Positions 57,944 to 64,000 of a stretch of DNA of 64,000 bases are shown here, piece after piece (positions within the stretch are counted from its first letter, which is position 1; every line of letters starts with the position of its first letter). Both the position numbers and the translations under genes were made by a program. This DNA is from Sipunculus nudus (taxonomy: Eukaryota > Annelida > Sipuncula > Golfingiida > Sipunculidae): positions 41,750,401 through 41,814,400 of the forward strand of contig CM049317.1 in NCBI GenBank assembly GCA_026874595.1. Reading direction: 5' to 3'. Below the pieces are notes generated by a model that saw nothing but the letters and a program-made list of their open reading frames with translations, ran no database searches and was not told the DNA's origin.

Positions 57944-58695
57944 ATTCCTATGCCATGAAAGTCCTTGTGTTCAATTATATTACGTGGTGACATCAGGATA
58001 TAGCTTAGTCATGTATTTTTTATAAATGCAAAATTTAACACAAAAATTTACCATCTTCTGATGTTCATTAAAGTTTTTTTTCATATTGGAGTTTGGTTCC
58101 CTCTTTCTTCCCTTCAGTCAATATAAATTGAATATGGATTACATTGGTAACTGCAAGGCTTTCATTTCTTCCGAATTTGTGTCTTCGACATCCGTGTTTT
58201 AGTCGGCATGTTAGTGTAATCTTTTACACAGACACACGGTGGCGCTCCCTCCAGCCCACAGAGGTTGATAAATGACATTTATACATGGTTTCATCATTGT
58301 AAACTATTTTCAATTTTAATAAAGTTGTTCCATGATTTACAGGTTTCATTGTGAAAGGAATAATTTGTAATTTGATATCGGACGTGGTTACGTGGGTCCC
58401 GTATTTAAGGTATTGATCGATGCGTTGTTGACATGCGACGTCCCGGTTTTAGCCAGTATCCGCAAAGAAAGGCGTAGAAAGCGGAAGTGTTACTTGTCGG
58501 GATTAACTGCGTTGCATTTTACAAAGCAGAAACGAACCATTCTCATTTGAGAATACCATTTGATGACAGTCCCTGTTACAAGAAAACTAACGTTTTAACT
58601 AGTAACAGGTCGTGGCTTGAGTTGTACCGGTAGCAGCAGTTCTCAAGGTGCGTATATTTGCTGAGCGGAAATGAGGCCATATTGTGCGCAGTGGA
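57944..58695. other. Unique spacer, no gene recognised
   Basis: AT-rich sequence with no long frame and no repeat recognised. It precedes the hAT-like element. Confidence 0.5.
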
Positions 58696-58788
58696 CAGGG
58701 GCGTAGCCAGAGGGGGGCATCAGGGGGCCATGGTCCCCCCGTTGCATCCAATACTCGCCGTCCTTTCGGTATTTCACTTAATCTAATA

Positions 58789-58838
<50 letters not shown>

Positions 58839-60006
58839 TTGAATTGCCTTTGCTATCAGTAGCGGATCCAGAGAGGGCGCCTTCGGCGAGCGGTCCCCCG
58901 TTGAGCTGCAATATCTCTCATTTTATCTAATTTCCCAATTTTCGTGGTTAATTTTCTTTTTTTTTATATTTCTTTTTATTAATTAGCAATTAGATTTTAT
59001 TTAAGTTATCTGCAGTTTATTACTCTGCAAATTCATTAGTTGAGGATGAGGATATTTATGAACAGCAGCAGAACAACTGCAGAGCACCAGGCCCTAGTTA
59101 GGGTTGGTCGCGGACAATCTAATGGCTCGATCCTCTGTTGACACCTTACTCGCGATCTGTGCTCTTAGGAGTCCTGTGTGCTGTCGAGACCACGGATCCC
59201 GGTAAAATTTAGTTTAACAAAGTTTAACATAAGACATCAACATATCAATTATTTCACTCCGAGATTACATTTAAAAGATAATATTTTGCCAGTTATCAAC
59301 GTAAATGCGCCTTTACGCCATTTACTTTAACATGTTGAAAAAAAAATGAAATTTTATATCCTTATTTTGAAGAAATATAATTATTAAATATCGAACCTCT
59401 TTTCAGTTTGGCTAAACAGTTTAACAAATTTTAACCTAAGACATCAACATATCAGTTATTTCACTCCGAGCATTACATTAAAAGGATAATATTTTGCAAG
59501 TTATAAACGTAAAAATGCGCCTTTGCGCCATTGACTTTAACATGTTGAAAACGATTGAAATTTTATATCTTAATTTTGAGGAAATATAAATATTAAATAT
59601 TGAACCTCTCTATAGTTTGACTACTTACGCTAAGAAATTAGGAAACAGTTTTTTCGGGAACAGGAAATCCTCATTTTTTTGTAAAACTTGCCCCAAATGT
59701 CCTCTTTACATTGCATATTCAAAAAATTTCCCAATGTGGGAGGTGGATACCACCTCCCATACCCTCCCCATGAACCTGAAACTAACCTTTATAAACCATG
59801 GTTCATAACTGAAAAAAAAAATGTTCATACACTAAAATATATAATGTATAGTAATAGTAATAATAATGATATATATACATACATATACACGTATATATAA
59901 CAGTTTTCATAGTACCAATACATGCGTATTAGTGCCCCTTCCCCCCCCCCCCCCCCCCCGTTTTCTCATGGCCCCCTCCCCTCCCTCAATCCTGGCTACG
60001 CCCCTG
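58696..60006. mobile_element. Nonautonomous hAT-like DNA transposon (1.3 kb)
   Basis: Termini are CAGGGGCGTAGCCAG (58696-58710) and its perfect 15-bp inverse (59992-60006). A second shared subterminal word, GGGGGCCATG, lies on both sides. GTGGA flanks both ends (58691-58695 and 60007-60011), consistent with a 5-bp target duplication. No transposase frame exists. Inside are an (AT)n tract (~58793-58834), a second hAT-like terminus CAGTAGCGGATCCAGAG at ~58857 without a partner, a ~207-bp direct repeat (59209-59415 and 59416-59625) and a C-run (~59941-59959). CAGGGGCGTAGCCAG-type ends are, to my knowledge, typical of hAT-family MITEs. Confidence 0.78.
59209..59625. repeat. ~207-bp tandem direct repeat inside the hAT-like element
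   Basis: Both copies contain 'aagacatcaacatatca', 'ttatttcactccgag', 'gcgcctttacgccat' and 'tttaacatgttgaaaa' in the same order, with the landmark at 59232 and 59439. Similarity is about 85% by eye. Confidence 0.85.
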
Positions 60007-60011
60007 GTGGA

Positions 60012-61509
60012 TCCGACTTACCGTGAACCACATTTGGGGTCACCGATTTATTCCGTTAATTGGACTTTGAGGACATCCTTTGTTGCTTAATAATTCAAGT
60101 GGAACGAGGTTGGGTGATAATCAGGATATTTCAGGTGGCTTTACTTTCATTAGACCGCAGTGACTGCTCTCTTGGAAATTCAGCTTGTGCTTAAAACTGC
60201 AGTGTCACGATTGAATATTTTGTAAAGATGACTTGCTTGAGACTGTCTTCCTTACTTGTAGTCTGTCCTTAATTTTATTGCTCCCACATGGAGCTTACTT
60301 GATGATTCCATAAACATGAATACATTTTTATCAGGTTCACATAAACATAAGGCACCACCAAACTGGATTAAAAGGAAAAGCAATGCTAAATGCAAATGAT
60401 GCGGCGTTGGTAGACGGTTCCACGCGCGGATACCCGCCGCATAAACAAAATTTCAAGAAATCTAGAGAACGTAAATCCTGTACCGTTTAAAAATCGTATA
60501 AAATCAAATATTGTATGTTACACAGGGAAACATGCATTCGGGGGCAGGAAATGTTAATGTATTCAAATGAACAAGATTTTTCGCTGAAATTTCTGCTTTA
60601 GCACCTAAACTGTACTAACAGGCTTGTTTTTACCGCTTGAAATTGGGACCTACCTGATTCAATTGTTTTAGGGACATAACGACGTTAAAGTGGTTTGTCA
60701 TGATACCATATGATAAAATATGTTTGTAATCACTAAACTGACACCTTTTACCCGGGATTTTATTGTTTTATTGTCAACTTGAATGTCGTCAGTTTTCAAA
60801 CACTTCCCTGATGCTTCAAGTTCAACAAAAGAGACCACATGGTCCGATCATAAAAGCTTGTTCACTCGTGTTCCAAAGAGTGTTTTCCAGTTTCATCTTG
60901 ATTGATAATTTTTATTTTTGTTCACCATGAATTTGAATCAATGAATTATGTTTTAATGGTATGAAATTTGTTGTTTTAAAATAGACATTTAAAATTAAAC
61001 AAATGAAATTGTTCTTGCAATAGAAAATTTGATGTATTTCATACCCTTTGCTGCATATATAAATATTGATCACTTCTATCTATTATATATGCGTGCTTGA
61101 AGATATTTTAATGATTGTTGATTTTATGTTGTTGTTTGTAGTTCAGATTTGATCTGATAGTCTGTATCAGTGTCACATATTACCTGAGTACAAAGTCCAA
61201 TGGTCATTTGTATGAAATATTTGGATGCCAGGTTACTGTGGTTCAATTTGTGAGCTGTTCGCACAAAACATAACTTTCACCAGAAACCACTAATAACTGT
61301 TCCAAGATACTCATCATTCTAATCACCAGTGTCAGATGCTTCAGGCCAAGCCTTTAGACACCTCTTAGACCCTTCAGGCCAAGCATTTAGACATCTCTGC
61401 TCAAGTTCTGTTTCCACTTGTTCAATCAGTTATATATAATACCTGCTTAAGCACTGTGGACACAGTATATCTAACAAACAACCTGTGATTAAATGGAACA
61501 AATCAAAGC
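60012..61509. other. AT-rich unique sequence, no gene recognised
   Basis: About 1.5 kb without open frames of note, tandem repeats or recognisable exons. A short local duplication ('cttcaggccaagc...agacacctc') lies at ~61340-61395. Confidence 0.5.
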
Positions 61510-61950
61510 AGGAATTACGGTAAAGTACGGCCATGGTAAATCCTCTTGTCACCCCAGAACGTGGTCCATTGCCGTAGTATACCGTTGGGAAACGTGACTG
61601 AACGTGGTTACCATGACACTGCCGTAGGAGAACGTAGATAACAGTAGCAGTACCGTAGCGAGAACATGGCGAGCACTGTTGGAAGAACGCGGCCTACCCA
61701 CTTTTACAATAGGGGAAACTGGTTATTACCGTAGCAGCTCCAAGGATGAACGTAAAATACCGTGGAAAGAACGTGCCATGAACGTCATTAAAAACGCGGC
61801 AATGCCACGTTAAGGCCTAGGCCTCACCTCACTACGTGCTTATACGGTGAATCACGGTCCAGCTACGGCAAGTCAGCACGTGCCAGTGTCGGGAATGAAC
61901 GTGTTGAAATTGAAGACCGCGTTCTCGAACGGCAGTCTCACGGAAGCGTC
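61510..61950. repeat. Second ACG/CCG-rich degenerate tract
   Basis: Dense GAACGT, GAACGC, CCGTAG and ACCGT words in otherwise AT-rich DNA, reminiscent of 13955-14460 but with less regular spacing. No inverted arm as clear as that at 14185 was found. A 60-codon frame at 61847-62029 overlaps its end and shows no recognisable domain. Confidence 0.45.
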
Positions 61951-62799
61951 ACTGTACTTTGCCCAAACATTTCAACCAGTCAAGTATTTTCTGCCTTTGG
62001 AGTCCATCACGCAAATGCTCATAAATTGAGTTTTAATTTGGTATATCATATGCCCTTCTACCTGTTATGCAAGTACAAAAACCAGGCTCCTGAAATTCGG
62101 TGAATGAAATGTTACACCTTATTTACGTCTGGAAAAAAGCTACTTTAAAATCAGCATGTTACTGGATTGAGATATTATTTCTCCGTTCACTCCTCATTTA
62201 TCAGGGCAGTCATCATTACAATGAGTGGCAGTGAATCTGGTGAATCTAGGATAGAGCTGTGGATGATAAACAAGGGCCCAAGGAACCAGTGCTCACCTGT
62301 TAACATTTGCATTGACAAAATCAGAAAAAAAACATTCATTTTCATGTACTGTAAACACCACTGAATTAAATATTGACCCACAAACACAATATTTTTAAGA
62401 ACAATCTATACAATCTATTTGTATGAATGTAATCAGAATGTGACATCAAAAGGTCAAGGACACTCACACCAAATTAATGAGCACTTTGTTAAATGGGTCT
62501 GGTCCTCTTTCTTAGTTTAGATTTCAACTGACACTGCACTTGTATTACAAAAGAATAAGCATGATGAAATGGGACTTTTTCGTTAAGGATCAGTTTTTTT
62601 CATTGGGTACTACTTTGATTTCCATAGAGAAACTAGACATTTCTTGGCACCGCAGGTGCCAGAGTATCCCCAGACATAGTAGGCCCCCCCCCCCCCTTCA
62701 AGAATAGACCCCCATTTTTAGCAGCATATACTGACACTTGGCATATTTATTGTTCCTTCCATCTAACAATCAACAATCTTGTTGAAGATGTTGGTCCTG
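61951..62799. other. Unique spacer, no gene recognised
   Basis: Contains a C-run at ~62685-62697 preceded by 'tttcttggcaccgcaggtgc'. Short frames on both strands are unsupported. Confidence 0.5.
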
Positions 62800-64000
62800 T
62801 GACCTTGATCTTTTTAAATATGTGTCCTGAGACCTTGACCTTTGACCTCATGACCCCAAAATCAATTTGGGTCTTGCTTTTCCAATGGGACATATGCAAG
62901 TCAGGTTTGAAATCTTTACATCAATAAAGCAGGAATTATCATCCAGAAACTCATTTTTGGACAGATGGCTCCTGTGACCTTCACCTTTGACCTTGTGACC
63001 TCAAAATTGATATTGTTCTTCCTCTCTCGGCAGGAGAATTATATGTGCAAGATGAAAGATCTGAGATGAAATGTTTGGCTGAAAATGCATCCACATCTTT
63101 ATAAAGATGTGTCCTGTGACCTTTGTGACCTTGACCTTTGACCTCATGACCCCAAAATCAATTTGGGTCTTGCTTTTCCAATGGGACATATACAAGTCAA
63201 GTTTGAAATCCATACATCAATAAAAGCAGGAATTATCATCCAGAAACTAATTTTTGGACAGATGGCTCCTGTGACCTTCACCTTTGACCTTGTGACCTCA
63301 AAATTGATAGGGGTCTTCCACTCTTGGCAGGTGAACTATATGTGCAAGATGAAAGATCTGAGATGAATTGTTTGGCTGAAAATGCATCCACAATCTTTTT
63401 AAAGATGTGTCCTGTGACCTTGACCTTTGACCTCATGACCCCAAAATCAATTCAGGTCTTGCTTTTCCAATGGGTCAAATACAAGTCAAGTTTGAAATCC
63501 ATACATCAATAAAAGAAGGAATTATCATCCAGAAACTAATTTTTGGACAGATGGCTCCTGTGACCTTCACCTTTGACCTTGTGACCTCAAAATTGATAGG
63601 GGTCTTCCACTCTTGGCAGGTGAACTATATGTGCAAGATGAAAGATCTGAGATGAAATGTTTGGCTGAAAATGCATCCACAATCTTTTTAAAGAAAGTTC
63701 CTGTGACCTTGACCTTTGACCTCATGACCCCATAATCAATTCGGGTCTTGCTTTTCCAATGGGTCAAATACAAGTCAAGTTTGAAATCCATACATCAATA
63801 AAAGGAGGAATTATCATCCAGAATCTAATTTTTGGACAGATGGCTCCTGTGACCTTCACCTTTGACCTTGTGACCTCAAAATTGACAGGGTTCTTCCTCT
63901 CTTGGCAGTTGAACTATATGTGCAAGATGAAAGATCTGAGATGAAATGTTTGGCTGAAAATGCATCCACAATTTTTTTAAAGATGTGTCATGTGACCCTG
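62800..64000. repeat. ~289-bp tandem repeat, at least four units, running off the window
   Basis: The landmark 'gatggctcctgtgacctt' occurs at about 62964, 63261, 63550 and 63839 (spacings 297, 289, 289). Units also share 'tggcaggtgaactatatgtg', 'gaaaatgcatccacaatc' and 'cttgcttttccaatggg'. Each unit has a perfect TGACCTTTGACCT and a TGACCTTGTGACCT. Short frames of ~60-74 codons repeat on both strands because of the unit and do not indicate a gene. Confidence 0.92.

Noticed and set aside
61847-62029. 60-codon frame at the end of the ACG/CCG tract
   Set aside because: Short, compositionally biased, and without homologous motifs or neighbours that would support a gene.
63001-63944. Recurring 60-74 codon frames on both strands
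   Set aside because: They repeat with the ~289-bp unit; the frames are a by-product of the tandem array.

Overview
The window looks like nuclear DNA of an animal, most likely a marine invertebrate. A mollusc is my best guess at low confidence, based on the repeat style and on the dispersed 'gaccttgacctttgacc' repeats. It is AT-rich and packed with minisatellites. It carries metazoan-type LTR retrotransposons with degenerate open frames, plus DNA-transposon remnants. I found no bacterial operons, rRNA, CRISPR array or convincing host protein-coding gene. Almost every long open frame is either a retroelement protein or a by-product of a tandem repeat.

Layout. 1-774: AT-rich lead-in with a perfect hairpin and three ~149-bp degenerate repeats. 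775-12690: a giant 46/47-bp minisatellite (about 250 units) that flips orientation at ~1687 and contains a 3,007-bp tandem duplication. 12680-13237: C-terminal part of a PIF/Harbinger transposase abutting the array. 13955-14460: an inverted, helically phased ACG repeat. 16629-20275: LTR element 1, Ty3/Gypsy with a tRNA-Pro primer site, internally deleted. 20276-22465: 36-bp minisatellite. 24070-26630: 43-bp minisatellite. 26640-28800: another 36-bp minisatellite. 29217-34070: 58/45-bp minisatellite. 35400-36120: dispersed repeat copies with perfect AGGTCAnnnTGACCT palindromes.

Retroelement cluster. 36718-44160: LTR element 3 on the minus strand (tRNA-Gln primer site, gag-PR-IN-RT-RH). 44161-50795: LTR element 2 on the plus strand, same family as element 1, also gag-PR-IN-RT-RH. 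51087-57737: LTR element 4, youngest and almost intact (PR-RT-RH-IN, 778-bp LTRs). 58696-60006: a nonautonomous hAT-like DNA transposon. 61510-61950: a second ACG-rich tract. 62800-64000: a ~289-bp tandem repeat with a perfect DR1 nuclear-receptor motif in each unit.

The main points of biological interest are these. Two unrelated-looking LTR families, on opposite strands, place integrase before reverse transcriptase, the Gmr1-type Ty1/copia-like order, and carry SCAN-like gag sequence. The LTR of element 4 holds a short signal-peptide-like ORF with a plausible intron framed by a 23-nt direct repeat. Repeats carry ideal nuclear-receptor binding palindromes and direct repeats. The giant minisatellite contains an inversion and a near-identical 3-kb duplication. 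Elements 3 and 2 are nested: element 3 appears to have landed in the 5' LTR of element 2, and a later deletion removed the left side.
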